Shown: positions 22,690-31,576 of the stretch, piece by piece
How positions within the stretch are numbered: position 1 is the stretch's first letter
How the letters are laid out: every line of letters starts with the position of its first letter
From: CAZHAX01 sp964530325
Lineage (GTDB): Bacteria > Chloroflexota > Anaerolineae > B4-G1
NCBI GenBank assembly: GCA_964530325.1
Contig: CAZHAX010000008.1
Coordinates: forward strand, 1 to 64,000
Reading direction: 5' to 3'
DNA: 64,000 bases
Program-made: the position numbers and the translations under genes
Notes under the pieces: model-generated
Told to the model about the DNA's origin: nothing
The model's input: the letters and a program-made list of their open reading frames with translations, nothing else
Databases searched by the model: none

Positions 22690-25365
22690 ATGGGTGCTCG
22701 AATAGAGCTGACCGGCAGCCGCGAAGGGCTGCTCCTACTGGTCGCTTCCGCCTTCGTGCTCTGCGGTGCTATCGCTCTCGTCGCATCCGTGCAGACCGGG
22801 CCCGCCTGGCCGCTGCTCCTCTTCGTCCCGCCGTTTTTCGCTTCCTTCGCCCTCATCCACTGGGCACTGAATCGTTACCTGCCGCGCAGGGATCCATACC
22901 TCCTGCCCCTATGCGCGCTTGTCACCGGCTGGGGGCTGCTGACCATCGGCCGGCTGGCCCCGACCTTCCTTGTGCGCCAGACGGCCTGGCTGGCCATATC
23001 GGCCACTGCTGCGGCAGGAGCCATTCGCCTGGGCAGGGATCTCAGGTGGCTCAGGAGGTTCCGCTACACCTGGCTGCTGATCGGCCTGGCGCTCCTTGCC
23101 ACGACGCTCGTCATTGGCGTCAACCCCACGGGGTACGGTCCCCGCCTGTGGCTGGGCTTCTGGGGCGTCTACTTTCAGCCGTCAGAGCTGCTCAAGCTCC
23201 TCATGGTGGTCTTCGCAGCCTCCTACCTGGCGGAGAAACGGGAGCTCCTCGTGTCCGTAGGCCGCACCATAGGCAGGATCAGGGTCCCGCCGCTCGCCTA
23301 CGTCGGCCCCCTGCTCGTTATGTTCGGCCTGGCGATGGTGCTCCTGGCCTGGCAGCAGGATTTGGGCGCCGCTATGCTCTTCTTCTTCACCTTCCTGACC
23401 ATGCTTTATGTCGCCACCGCGGACAGGCGCTATGTGCTTCTGGGCCTGCTGCTCTTCGCCCTTCTCGGCCTGGTCGGCTACCTCCTGTCCGCCCGCGTCG
23501 AGCTTCGCGTCGACGCCTGGCTCAATCCCTGGCCCGAGGCAACCGACCGTTCCTACCAGATCGTGCAGTCGCTCTACGCCTTCGGGGCCGGAGGCGTGTT
23601 CGGCCAGGGGCTGGGGCTGGGTTTCCCCAACTACATCCCGGCTGTCCATACAGACTTCGTCTTCGCCGCCATAGCGGAGGACTTCGGCCTGCTGGGCGCG
23701 GTGGCAGTCATAGCCCTCTATGCTCTGCTCCTCTGGCGCGGATTCGCCGCAGCGGCTCGCGCCGCCCGGCCCTTCGAGAGCTTTCTCGCCTGCGGCCTCA
23801 CGGCCGGGCTGGTTATTCAGGCCTGGGTCATCATGTCAGGCAATGCCAAGCTAACGCCAATAGCCGGCGTCACGCTGCCCTTCATCTCCTATGGCGGCAG
23901 CTCCCTGCTGGTCAGCTTCGTCACTCTGGCGCTTCTGCTTCACGTCTCCGCCAGGGAGAGGGACGTTACCGCCACGTCGGAGATCGTGCGTGCAGCACAC
24001 GCCCCCATGCGCTCCGCCGCATTCGTGCTCGGCATGGCCCTGGTCCTCCTGGGAGCAACCTGCGGCTACTGGGGCGTGGCCCGGGCGGACTACCTGGCAG
24101 CGCGCGGGGACAACCCCCGCCGCGTTCTGTACGAGGAACGCGTCGTCCGTGGCCTTATCATCGACCGCGCCGGGTCGATACTTGCCGAGACTGAGGTCGC
24201 CTCAGATGGCACGGCGGCGCGGCTCTATCCTGTGGTGGCTGCGGCGCCCGCCGTGGGCTACGCCAGCCTGCGCTACGGGGCCGCGGGTATTGAGGCGGCC
24301 TTCGATGAGGAATTGCGCGGCGAGGCCGGACGTACGGCCTGGGAGGCCACCTGGGATGCCATCCTCCACCGGCCACCGGTAGGGGATGACGTGCAGCTCA
24401 CCCTCTCCTCCTCGCTCCAGATTGCCGCCCAGGACCTGCTCGAAGGGCACAGCGGGGCCGCCGTCCTGCTCGATCTATCCGATGGCGACGTCCTCGTTCT
24501 CGCCTCCAGCCCCAGCTTCGAACCAGCAACGCTCGACGACGACTGGGACCAGCTGCGAGACGATCCGTCCGCACCGCTGCTAAACCGGGCGGTGCGAGGC
24601 CTGTACCAGCCAGGCTCTGCTTTGCAGACGATCATGCTGGCTGAGGCACTCGCCACGGGTGCAGCCAGCCTCGACGACCCGGTCACCGGCGGCGGCCAGC
24701 CGGTGGACGTAGATGGCCTCTCCATGGGCTGCGTATTCACATCGTCGGACCCGGACACGCTGGGGGACGCGTACCGAGCAGCCTGCCCGGCGCCCTTCGC
24801 CGCTCTCGGCGAGACCCTTGGTACCAACGGACTCGGCCGGGCCGTGGATCGCTTTCTTCTGACCACCCCACCCACTCTGGAGATCCCCACGGAGGCGTCG
24901 GAATGGGGGCCAGCCGTGGTCACGGACACGGCCTCGCTGCGTGCTGAGACGATCGGCCAGGGAGAGCTGACGGTCTCTCCGTTTCGAATGGCCCTCGTCG
25001 TCGCCGCGCTCGGCAACGATGGTGAGATGGTAGCGCCGCGGCTCGGGCTGCGCGTGCGGCACCCAGACGGCAATTGGCAGGATCTGGATCGCCCGGACGA
25101 GGGAGAGCGGATACTACCGCCCGCACTGGCCCGCGAGCTGCTTGGCGCCTGGGGGCACTACTCCGATAGCGTGGCCGGCCACCTGAGCCAGGCGATGTCC
25201 GGCGAGGGTCCTGAGCCGCACGCCTGGTTCCTGGGGGTCGCTCCGTTCACCGAACCCAGCTTCGCCGTGGTGGTTCTCATCGAGAATGCAGCCGAGGTGG
25301 GCCTGGCGGCTGATATCGGCGTCCAGCTCCTGGAAGCCGCTGAGGCGAGCATGCAGGGCAGCTAG
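22690..25365 (+). CDS. FtsW/RodA (SEDS) glycosyltransferase fused to a degenerate penicillin-binding transpeptidase domain
   Basis: An 891-aa fusion. Residues about 1-425 form a SEDS peptidoglycan polymerase with about ten membrane helices and the family's hallmark regions: LNPWPEATDRSYQIVQSLYA, FGAGGVFGQGLGLGFPNY, AVHTDFVFAAIAEDFGLLGA and ISYGGSSLL. The putative catalytic Asp in HTDFVF is kept. Residues about 440-891 match an actinobacterial PbpA-like class B PBP (VVRGLIIDRAGSILAETE, RLYPV, VGYASLRYGAAGIEAAFD). All three transpeptidase motifs are altered. SxxK reads S643-A-L-Q646, SxN is replaced in ACPAPFAALGETLG (about 698), and KTG is replaced in MSGEGPEPHAWFLG. The PBP part is thus predicted to be non-catalytic, perhaps a built-in activator of the polymerase. 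ATG chosen from the promoter position. Confidence 0.88.
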   Translation: MGARIELTGSREGLLLLVASAFVLCGAIALVASVQTGPAWPLLLFVPPFFASFALIHWALNRYLPRRDPYLLPLCALVTGWGLLTIGRLAPTFLVRQTAWLAISATAAAGAIRLGRDLRWLRRFRYTWLLIGLALLATTLVIGVNPTGYGPRLWLGFWGVYFQPSELLKLLMVVFAASYLAEKRELLVSVGRTIGRIRVPPLAYVGPLLVMFGLAMVLLAWQQDLGAAMLFFFTFLTMLYVATADRRYVLLGLLLFALLGLVGYLLSARVELRVDAWLNPWPEATDRSYQIVQSLYAFGAGGVFGQGLGLGFPNYIPAVHTDFVFAAIAEDFGLLGAVAVIALYALLLWRGFAAAARAARPFESFLACGLTAGLVIQAWVIMSGNAKLTPIAGVTLPFISYGGSSLLVSFVTLALLLHVSARERDVTATSEIVRAAHAPMRSAAFVLGMALVLLGATCGYWGVARADYLAARGDNPRRVLYEERVVRGLIIDRAGSILAETEVASDGTAARLYPVVAAAPAVGYASLRYGAAGIEAAFDEELRGEAGRTAWEATWDAILHRPPVGDDVQLTLSSSLQIAAQDLLEGHSGAAVLLDLSDGDVLVLASSPSFEPATLDDDWDQLRDDPSAPLLNRAVRGLYQPGSALQTIMLAEALATGAASLDDPVTGGGQPVDVDGLSMGCVFTSSDPDTLGDAYRAACPAPFAALGETLGTNGLGRAVDRFLLTTPPTLEIPTEASEWGPAVVTDTASLRAETIGQGELTVSPFRMALVVAALGNDGEMVAPRLGLRVRHPDGNWQDLDRPDEGERILPPALARELLGAWGHYSDSVAGHLSQAMSGEGPEPHAWFLGVAPFTEPSFAVVVLIENAAEVGLAADIGVQLLEAAEASMQGS

Positions 25366-27341
25366 CCTGCCGACGCCAGCTCCATGTACTCGGACCGCAC
25401 CAACTCCTCGTCCTGTACCTGGAACAGGGCCAGCAACTCGCCGATCATCCCCGCCTTCCGCTCGGCGTCCTGACCGGACCAGGTGCGGCTCTTGATCTCC
25501 AGGAACACGCCCTCCAGCTCCGGCCGGGCGAGCCTATCCAGGTTGATGGCGAAGTCTGTACCCCCGTAGCGGACCCGGTAGCGCCGGCGCTCCTTTTCGA
25601 CCTCGATTTCCTGGTCTGGCTTGAAGTACTCACGATAGAAGCGCAGGCTCTTGTTGGCCGGAGCATCGAAGCGAGACCGAGATAACAGCACTGAGCGGTC
25701 GTATTCCCTTTCCTTTGTTCCCGTGGTCAGAGTGAGGCGATAGAGGGCCTCGCCCACCTCTCCACTCTCATCAAGCACCAGGTCCTCCCGGTATCTCAGG
25801 CGGCTGTCGTCCGCGTCGTCGAACAGGAAGTAGGTGTCGTACTGGCGCCGCAGGGAGGGCTTCACTACCGTGATCCGCGGACCGGCCAGCGCCTCGTCGA
25901 CCACGCTGATGTCCGACAGGCGCACCTTAACCTGAACCTCAAACGTCTTGTCCTGAGCCACCTCCGCAATAGCCAGAAGCTTGCTGAGGACGCTCTCTTC
26001 CCGCTGGATGATGAAGGCGTCTATCTTCCGGCCCACTCCAGCAGCCTCAGCTATCAGCGACGCCTCGTCGAGCGTCAGCAGTATCCGATCCCGCATCAGC
26101 CACTCACCCTGGCACAGGACGTCCCTCACGTCACTCGCCTTGCCTGCGTAGACGAGCCGGCTGTAGAGCGTTTCAGGATCGTGCTCGAACGCCGGCGTAA
26201 CGTGGGCGCCCGTCGAATCGACAACCGCCAGGTCAGCCCGCTTCCCCACCTCGATCGAGCCGGCCAGCTCGTCTACGTGCAGCGCGCGCGCCCCCCCGAT
26301 CGTCGCCATCTCCAGCGCCTGCCGGGCAGGAAGCACCGTAGGCTGCATCGTCGCCCCCTTCGCCAGCAGGGCGGCCAGACGCATCTCCTCCCACATGTCG
26401 AGGTCATTGTTGCTGGCCGGACCGTCCGTGCCAATGCCCACGGTGACGCCCAGCTCCAGCATCTCGGCCACGGGCGCGATCCCGCTCGCAAGCTTGAGGT
26501 TGCTCGTCGGGCAGTGCGCCACTCCGACGCGCCGCTCAGCCAGCATCTTCAGTTCGCCTTCATCCAGGTGCACACAGTGGGCCGCGAGAACCTTGCCCTC
26601 GAACAACCCTTGCTCGTCCAGCCACTGGACAACCCCAACCCCCTCTGCGGCCAGGTGATCCTTGACCTCCTGCGCCGTCTCCGCTAAGTGCGTATGCAGC
26701 AGCACGTCGTACTCGAGCGCCAGCCGCACCGAGTCGTTCAGCAGCTCCTTCGTTGCTGTGTACGGGGCGTGCGGACCTACGGCGGGCACTATCAGCTCGT
26801 GCCCTTTCCAGCGCTCGATGAAGTCGCGCGTATGCTGCAGGCTCTCGTCGTAGCTCAGGGCGTCGGGCGTGGGATAGCGAAGCACGGTCTCCGCACAGAC
26901 CGCCCTAAGGCCAGCTTGTGCCGCCGCGTCCGCCACCGCCTCCTCGTAGTAGTACATATCCCCGAAGCACGTGGTGCCGCCCCGGATCATCTCTGCGCAG
27001 GCCAGCTGCGTGCCCAGCCAGCAGAAGTCGGATCGCACAAACTCCCTCTCCACCGGCATCATGTAGCCCATGAGCCAGACGTCCAGGCGCAGATCGTCGG
27101 CCAGGCCCCGCAGGAGGCTCATCGGAGAGTGCGTGTGGGCGTTGATCAGCCCGGGGATGATCACACAGCCGCTCCGGTCGACCCGTTCAGCAGCCTGTTG
27201 CGAGGCCTCGACCTCCTCAGGCGTACCCACAGCGGTTATGGAGCCATCTTTCACGGCAATCGACCCAGGGGTGAGCAGCGTATGATTGGCGTCCATTGTC
27301 ACCACGCTCGCCCCGGTGAGGATCAGGTCAACCTTCGGCAT
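25362..27341 (-). CDS. MtaD-type amidohydrolase/deaminase fused to a CYTH-like domain
   Basis: A 659-aa two-domain protein. Residues 1-435 match methylthioadenosine/S-adenosylhomocysteine (or 5'-deoxyadenosine) deaminases: PGLINAHTHSPMSLLRGLAD with the HxH metal ligands, VGPHAPYTATKELL, HTHLAETAQEV, AAHCVHLDEGEL, and TDGPASNNDLD with the metal Asp. Residues about 455-655 resemble a CYTH/triphosphate-tunnel fold: FEVQVKVRLSD (E-x-x-x-K strand), RYREDLVLDESG, YRLTLTTGTKEREYDRSVLL, FKPDQEIEVEKERRRYRVR and a final LEGVFLEIKSRTW. Start ATG 27341 follows GGAAGG. Usual MtaD proteins end near 430-440 aa, so the tail is a true addition. Its stop and that of the SEDS gene share the bases CTAG. The CYTH call is by pattern only. 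Confidence 0.8.
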   Translation of the reverse strand: MPKVDLILTGASVVTMDANHTLLTPGSIAVKDGSITAVGTPEEVEASQQAAERVDRSGCVIIPGLINAHTHSPMSLLRGLADDLRLDVWLMGYMMPVEREFVRSDFCWLGTQLACAEMIRGGTTCFGDMYYYEEAVADAAAQAGLRAVCAETVLRYPTPDALSYDESLQHTRDFIERWKGHELIVPAVGPHAPYTATKELLNDSVRLALEYDVLLHTHLAETAQEVKDHLAAEGVGVVQWLDEQGLFEGKVLAAHCVHLDEGELKMLAERRVGVAHCPTSNLKLASGIAPVAEMLELGVTVGIGTDGPASNNDLDMWEEMRLAALLAKGATMQPTVLPARQALEMATIGGARALHVDELAGSIEVGKRADLAVVDSTGAHVTPAFEHDPETLYSRLVYAGKASDVRDVLCQGEWLMRDRILLTLDEASLIAEAAGVGRKIDAFIIQREESVLSKLLAIAEVAQDKTFEVQVKVRLSDISVVDEALAGPRITVVKPSLRRQYDTYFLFDDADDSRLRYREDLVLDESGEVGEALYRLTLTTGTKEREYDRSVLLSRSRFDAPANKSLRFYREYFKPDQEIEVEKERRRYRVRYGGTDFAINLDRLARPELEGVFLEIKSRTWSGQDAERKAGMIGELLALFQVQDEELVRSEYMELASAG

Positions 27342-27450
27342 ACCCGCCTTCCTTCCACCGCCCCGCGTACAGGGACCGCCTGCCCGCTCACCCGGATTAT
27401 AGCCGGAAGCGCCGGCCGCCGCAATCCTCGGCCGAAGTTGAGGTGTGTAG

Positions 27451-27456
27451 TATAAT
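27451..27456 (+). promoter_or_regulatory. -10 box upstream of the nucleoside phosphorylase gene
   Basis: TATAAT ends 26 bases before the ATG at 27483 in the intergenic space shared with the divergent deaminase gene. No convincing -35 element was found at 16-18 bases, so an activator or another sigma factor may be needed. Confidence 0.4.
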
Positions 27457-27482
27457 ACAGCTGCGACGAGATGAGGTGCCGA

Positions 27483-28790
27483 ATGAACGCCATTGATGTG
27501 ATCAGCAAGAAGCGAGACGGCGGCCAGCTGACAGAGGAAGAGATCGGCTTCTTCGTCGACGGTTTCACCAAGGGCGAGATACCGGACTACCAGGCGGCCG
27601 CCTGGCTGATGGCAGCGTATCTCCAGGGAATGAGCGAAGAGGAAACCCTCTGGCTCACCCTCTCCATGGCCCACTCCGGCGACATGCTCGACCTGAAGCG
27701 GGTGGCGCCGTTCGTCGTGGACAAGCACTCCACCGGAGGGGTGGGCGACAAGGTCACCCTCGTGGTTGCCCCGATTGTCGCCGCCTGCGGCGTCCCAGTC
27801 GGCAAGATGACAGGCCGCGGTCTTGGCTTCACCGGAGGCACAGTAGATAAGCTTGAATCGATCCCCGGCTATCGAACGGACCTGACTGAGGCCGAGTTCA
27901 AGTCGCAGCTCAAGAAGATAGGGATAGTGCTCACCGGACAGAGCGCGGACCTGGCGCCGGCGGACCGCAACCTATACGCCCTGCGCGACGTGACGGCGAC
28001 GGTCAGCTCTATCCCGCTGATCGTCAGCTCGATAATGAGCAAGAAGTTGGCAGCCGGAGCACAGGGGATTGTGCTGGACGTGAAGACCGGCAATGGCGCC
28101 TTCATGGGCACGCTGGCAGGTGCAGAGGCACTGGCTGGGGCGATGGTAGCTCTGGGCAACCGAGCCGGCCGGCAAGTGGTGGCCCTGATCTCCGACATGA
28201 ACCAACCGCTGGGCTGGGCGGTCGGCAATGCGCTCGAGGTAATAGAGGCGATTGCTGCCCTCCACGAATCGGGCCCCGGCGATCTACGCGAACACTGCCT
28301 GGTCGTCGCCGCCGAGATGCTTCAGGTCAGCGGCAAGGCCGCGGATCCAGACGAAGCCCTGACGCTTGCCATTGATGCCCTCTCGTCGGGCGCGGCGTGG
28401 CACAAGTTCAGGGAACTCGTGGAGGCGCAGGGCGGCGACCTGAAGTGCATAGACGATCCAGAGCAGCTGCCCCGTGCCAGGCTGACCCAGGCGGTAGCAG
28501 CGCCACGCAGCGGGTACCTGGCTTCGACCCGCGCTGCGGAGATCGGCGAAGCCGTCACCGATCTCGGCGGCGGGCGCAGGAAGAAGGGTCAGGCGATCGA
28601 CCACTCAGTGGGAGTGATCGTTCACTACAAGGTGGGCGATCTTGTCCAGAAAGGCACGCCGCTCTTCACCCTGCACGCCGAGGACAAGGCCGGTCTGGCA
28701 GCCGCGCGAGAGCGCATACTTGCCGCCCACGCCATCGGCGACGACCCCGTTCCCCGGCCGCCGCTGTTCTACAAGCGCATCGCCGAGTAG
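27483..28790 (+). CDS. Pyrimidine-nucleoside (thymidine) phosphorylase
   Basis: A 435-aa nucleoside phosphorylase II family enzyme that converts thymidine, deoxyuridine or uridine plus phosphate to base plus (deoxy)ribose 1-phosphate. Seen: the helical N-terminus DVISKKRDGGQLTEEEI, phosphate/substrate loop VDKHSTGGVGDKVTL, GRGLGFTGGTVDKLESIPG, SSIMSKKLAAGAQGIVLDVKTGNGAFM, and the C-terminal domain with a long HAEDKAGL tail. ATG 27483 is preferred, with GAGGTG upstream, over an in-frame codon at 27471. Sequence alone does not separate DeoA from Pdp; a nucleoside salvage role fits the neighbouring deaminase. Confidence 0.93.
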   Translation: MNAIDVISKKRDGGQLTEEEIGFFVDGFTKGEIPDYQAAAWLMAAYLQGMSEEETLWLTLSMAHSGDMLDLKRVAPFVVDKHSTGGVGDKVTLVVAPIVAACGVPVGKMTGRGLGFTGGTVDKLESIPGYRTDLTEAEFKSQLKKIGIVLTGQSADLAPADRNLYALRDVTATVSSIPLIVSSIMSKKLAAGAQGIVLDVKTGNGAFMGTLAGAEALAGAMVALGNRAGRQVVALISDMNQPLGWAVGNALEVIEAIAALHESGPGDLREHCLVVAAEMLQVSGKAADPDEALTLAIDALSSGAAWHKFRELVEAQGGDLKCIDDPEQLPRARLTQAVAAPRSGYLASTRAAEIGEAVTDLGGGRRKKGQAIDHSVGVIVHYKVGDLVQKGTPLFTLHAEDKAGLAAARERILAAHAIGDDPVPRPPLFYKRIAE

Positions 28791-28804
28791 ACTCGCTCAT
28801 TGGC

Positions 28805-29980
28805 CTAGGGAGCGGCAGCGCAGGCCGGATCCTCAACGAGCAGCGGGAGCCCATCCGGCTGGATCTCGTACCAATACAGCGGCGCGCCGGCCCATTCGCC
28901 GGCCGCATCGAAGACGATCTCCCCAAGCAGCCCGGTGCGACTAGTGCTGGGGATTGCGGACGCCATCCCGGCCCTGCTGGGTACGCCGTTTTCTTCGATG
29001 TCCCGCTCCAGCGCCTCGAGCAAGAGCCAAGTGGCCTCATAGGCTGGCAGCGCCAGCGTCCCGGGCGGCCCGACGTGGTACCCCATTGCCTCGTACGACT
29101 CCCCGAAGGCGTCGCTCCCCGGAACGTCGCCCGGAAACGGCCACGGCGTGAGGGCAAGCGCTCCCTCCGCCGCCCCGCCGGCCACCGAGGCAAAGTCGCC
29201 CGCCGTGAGCGCCGGCCCCCCATAAAGCCTCCCTGTCCAACCGAGCGCCCGCAGATCGCTGGCAGCCCGGCCGGCTGGCAGCGGTTCCGCGTCGCACACG
29301 AGCGGGCTAGCCAAGTCAGGGAGCACGTCCAGCCATCCTGTCTCCCCATCCGCAGTCAGCACTTCCACGCCGATCCCACCTGCCTCAGCTTCCAAGAGGA
29401 TGGCACGCCCCAGATAGCCCTCGGCGCCCACCAGGCCCAGGCCCGCGTCGCCGGGCTCGGCTTCCAGGCAATCGAGGATACCTTGCGCCAGCGCGCAAGC
29501 GGGGGGCCCCAGGCGGAACACGCCTTCATAGTCGCCGGTGAGCGACGAGGAGAGCATGCCAGGAGCCACCAGAGGAATGCCGGAGTCGTCGTAGACTGGC
29601 GCAGCCGCCTCTGTGGTCTGTTCCTGGAAGTGGCCTATGACAGCCACCACCTGCGGATCGACGGCCAGCTTCCGTGCCTGCTGGATGGCCAGCTCGGGGT
29701 CGCCCCTGTCGTCGTAGGCCACCAGCTCCACGCTGTAGCCACCCACACCGCCGTCGGAGTTGGCCTCCCGCAGTGCCAGGCGCACTGCGTAGAGCACGTC
29801 GTAGCCGATGTATCGATAACGGCCTTCGAAGGGCGCTACCAGACCTATCTTGATCGAGGGCCTGACGCTGCCGGGGAAGCGACATCCTGCCAGCAGGATG
29901 ACTATGACAGCGAGAAGCGCAACCCCTGTCCTCTGCCCTATGCCGATCGCACCGGGCGCGAAGTGGCCGATTCGCCTCAA
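28805..29980 (-). CDS. Branched-chain amino-acid-type substrate-binding lipoprotein
   Basis: A 391-aa periplasmic-binding protein (Leu/Ile/Val receptor family, type I fold). The lipobox LLAGC lies near residues 29-33 after a hydrophobic signal, so the protein is lipid-anchored on the outer face of the membrane. Family features are KIGLVAPFEGRYRYIGYDVL, VELVAYDDRGDPELAIQQARKL, VVAVIGHFQEQTTEAAAPVY and SGIPLVAPGMLS. It lies at the end of the alaS operon and overlaps mltG by four bases with a TTG start (low certainty). No ABC permease or ATPase is adjacent, so it may act as a sensor or orphan receptor rather than a transporter component. Confidence 0.82.
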   Translation of the reverse strand: MRRIGHFAPGAIGIGQRTGVALLAVIVILLAGCRFPGSVRPSIKIGLVAPFEGRYRYIGYDVLYAVRLALREANSDGGVGGYSVELVAYDDRGDPELAIQQARKLAVDPQVVAVIGHFQEQTTEAAAPVYDDSGIPLVAPGMLSSSLTGDYEGVFRLGPPACALAQGILDCLEAEPGDAGLGLVGAEGYLGRAILLEAEAGGIGVEVLTADGETGWLDVLPDLASPLVCDAEPLPAGRAASDLRALGWTGRLYGGPALTAGDFASVAGGAAEGALALTPWPFPGDVPGSDAFGESYEAMGYHVGPPGTLALPAYEATWLLLEALERDIEENGVPSRAGMASAIPSTSRTGLLGEIVFDAAGEWAGAPLYWYEIQPDGLPLLVEDPACAAAP

Positions 29981-31128
29981 GGTTCCCCGCCAGGGCAGAT
30001 CAGCACGTTCTGCTCGTGTTCCTCGAGCGTGGAGGCGAATATGTGGCTGCCGTCCTGAAGAACGCAGTCAGCGACGAAGTACTGGTAATCTGTCTCTTCG
30101 GGCCGAGCCGTCGCCTGAATTGAAGCCAGGCCCGGGCTGCAGATAGGGCTCGGCGGCAGCCCGACATACAGATAGGTGTTGTACGGGGTATCGGTCAGCG
30201 GATCGTCGGGACTAAGCTCCGGCCACCAGTCGCCTGGCACGCCAAGCGCGTACTGTATCGTCGGATCGGCGTTGAGGAGCGGGCCGGCCCAATCGAGCCT
30301 GTTGTGGTAGACGCCGGCAACCAGGGGTCGCTCCGCGTCCAGCACCACCTCCCTTTCGACGATGGAAGCAAGCGTTATCAGGTCGTAGAGGGTGAAGCCC
30401 TGATTGGCTGCCGCGGCCCGGACGTCCCCCGTCACTCGGGCGTCAAAGGTCTCCAGCATGCGCGTCAGCAGGTCCAATCCGACTGCATCTTCCGGCAGCC
30501 GGTAGGTCTCCGGAAACAGAAAGCCCTCCAGGCTGGCCTCTCCGGGCACCTGCGCCAGGAAGCCGTATGATGATACCTGATCGTGCCAGCCGGTGGTCAC
30601 CAGGGCCAGGAACTCCGCTTCATCGATGCTCGTCTGATCCGCCACCGCGGCGGCGGTTTCCTCCAGCCGCCACCCCTCCAGGACGGTGACCACCACCTCA
30701 GGCGCGAGCCCCCTCTGCAGCGCGACGGCGATCTCCGGGATGGTCATCGTCTGGCGCAGCGTGTACTCCCCGGCCTCGATGCCCGCATCCATTTCGTAGT
30801 ACTGCACGTAGCGGCGGAACAGCTCTGCGTCGGACACAAGGCCGCGGACGGCGAGGGTCTCGGCGATCTCCGTGGCCGTCTGGCCCGGCTGTACAATGAA
30901 GGTTACGGGCGTATCGTCCGTCCCTCCCGGGCTGGCCAGCTCTGCGGCGTGGGCGTCCAGGTAGGCGCCAATGTACCCCTCTGGCGAGAAGATACTACAC
31001 CAGCTGAGCGATATCGGCCCCGTCCCTCCGGAGCTGCGCCCCAGGAACGAGATCAGAAGGAAGCCGGCCGCCCCCACGGTGCCCAGCGCCAACAGGAATG
31101 CCGCGACCCGGACTGGTTTCTTCAACAC
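29977..31128 (-). CDS. mltG: Endolytic murein transglycosylase, MltG/YceG family
   Basis: A 383-aa membrane-anchored enzyme thought to release nascent peptidoglycan strands. An N-terminal helix spans about residues 8-29. A LysM-like segment (FIVQPGQTATEIAETLAVRG) follows. The catalytic Glu258 is in LASIVEREVVLDAERP. Next come VYHNRLDWAGPLLNADPTIQ and the signature YNTYLYVGLPPSPICSPG. GTG 31128 overlaps the ruvX stop; a TTG three bases later is also possible. The alaS-ruvX-mltG order is common in bacteria. The insert of about 30 residues between the membrane helix and the LysM-like part (WCSIFSPEGYIGAYLDAHA) is unexplained. Confidence 0.93.
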   Translation of the reverse strand: MLKKPVRVAAFLLALGTVGAAGFLLISFLGRSSGGTGPISLSWCSIFSPEGYIGAYLDAHAAELASPGGTDDTPVTFIVQPGQTATEIAETLAVRGLVSDAELFRRYVQYYEMDAGIEAGEYTLRQTMTIPEIAVALQRGLAPEVVVTVLEGWRLEETAAAVADQTSIDEAEFLALVTTGWHDQVSSYGFLAQVPGEASLEGFLFPETYRLPEDAVGLDLLTRMLETFDARVTGDVRAAAANQGFTLYDLITLASIVEREVVLDAERPLVAGVYHNRLDWAGPLLNADPTIQYALGVPGDWWPELSPDDPLTDTPYNTYLYVGLPPSPICSPGLASIQATARPEETDYQYFVADCVLQDGSHIFASTLEEHEQNVLICPGGEP

Positions 31129-31574
31129 TGCCCTCCCTGATCGCCAGACCCCGCCCGCTCGCTGTCCAGATAGCTCTGCAGTATCAGTGCGGCAGCAATC
31201 GCATCCAGATCGCCGCTGCGCCGTGCGCGGCGACGTTCTCGAGGCCCACGAGTCTTGAGCAGCACCTCCTCTGCCTCAGCCGTCGTGAACCGCTCATCCC
31301 ACAGCACCACCGGGACAGAGACCCGTGCCCGCAGCGCCCCCGCGTAGCGGGAGATCGTTCTCGCCTGTTCGGATTCGGAGCCGTTCAGCCCAAGCGGCAG
31401 CCCGACTACGACCAGGCCTGCCCGGTGCTCTGAGACCAGCTGGGCTATTGCTGAGAAGTCTTCTTCCCGCGTGCCGCGCACGATGGCTGTGAGCGGCGAT
31501 GCGACGGTTCCGGTAGGATCGGCGATCGCCACGCCAATGCGGCGATCGCCCACGTCCAGGCTCAAGACGCGCAT
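31122..31574 (-). CDS. ruvX: Putative pre-16S rRNA nuclease / Holliday junction resolvase, YqgF family
   Basis: A 150-aa RNase H-fold nuclease. The first acidic residue sits in LSLDVGDRRIGVAIADPTG, the second in VVGLPLGLNGSESEQA, and the third in the WDERFTTAEAEEVLL and GDLDAIAAALILQSYL regions. It is near full length for YqgF. In many bacteria the protein matures the 5' end of 16S rRNA. It overlaps mltG by seven bases and follows the baseplate-like gene by two bases, so it is firmly within the alaS operon. Confidence 0.94.
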   Translation of the reverse strand: MRVLSLDVGDRRIGVAIADPTGTVASPLTAIVRGTREEDFSAIAQLVSEHRAGLVVVGLPLGLNGSESEQARTISRYAGALRARVSVPVVLWDERFTTAEAEEVLLKTRGPRERRRARRSGDLDAIAAALILQSYLDSERAGSGDQGGQC

Positions 31575-31576
31575 GA

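Noticed and set aside
22650..24194. 514-codon plus-strand frame overlapping the SEDS gene
   Set aside because: It is an Arg/Pro-rich out-of-frame reading of the SEDS gene with no recognisable protein features.
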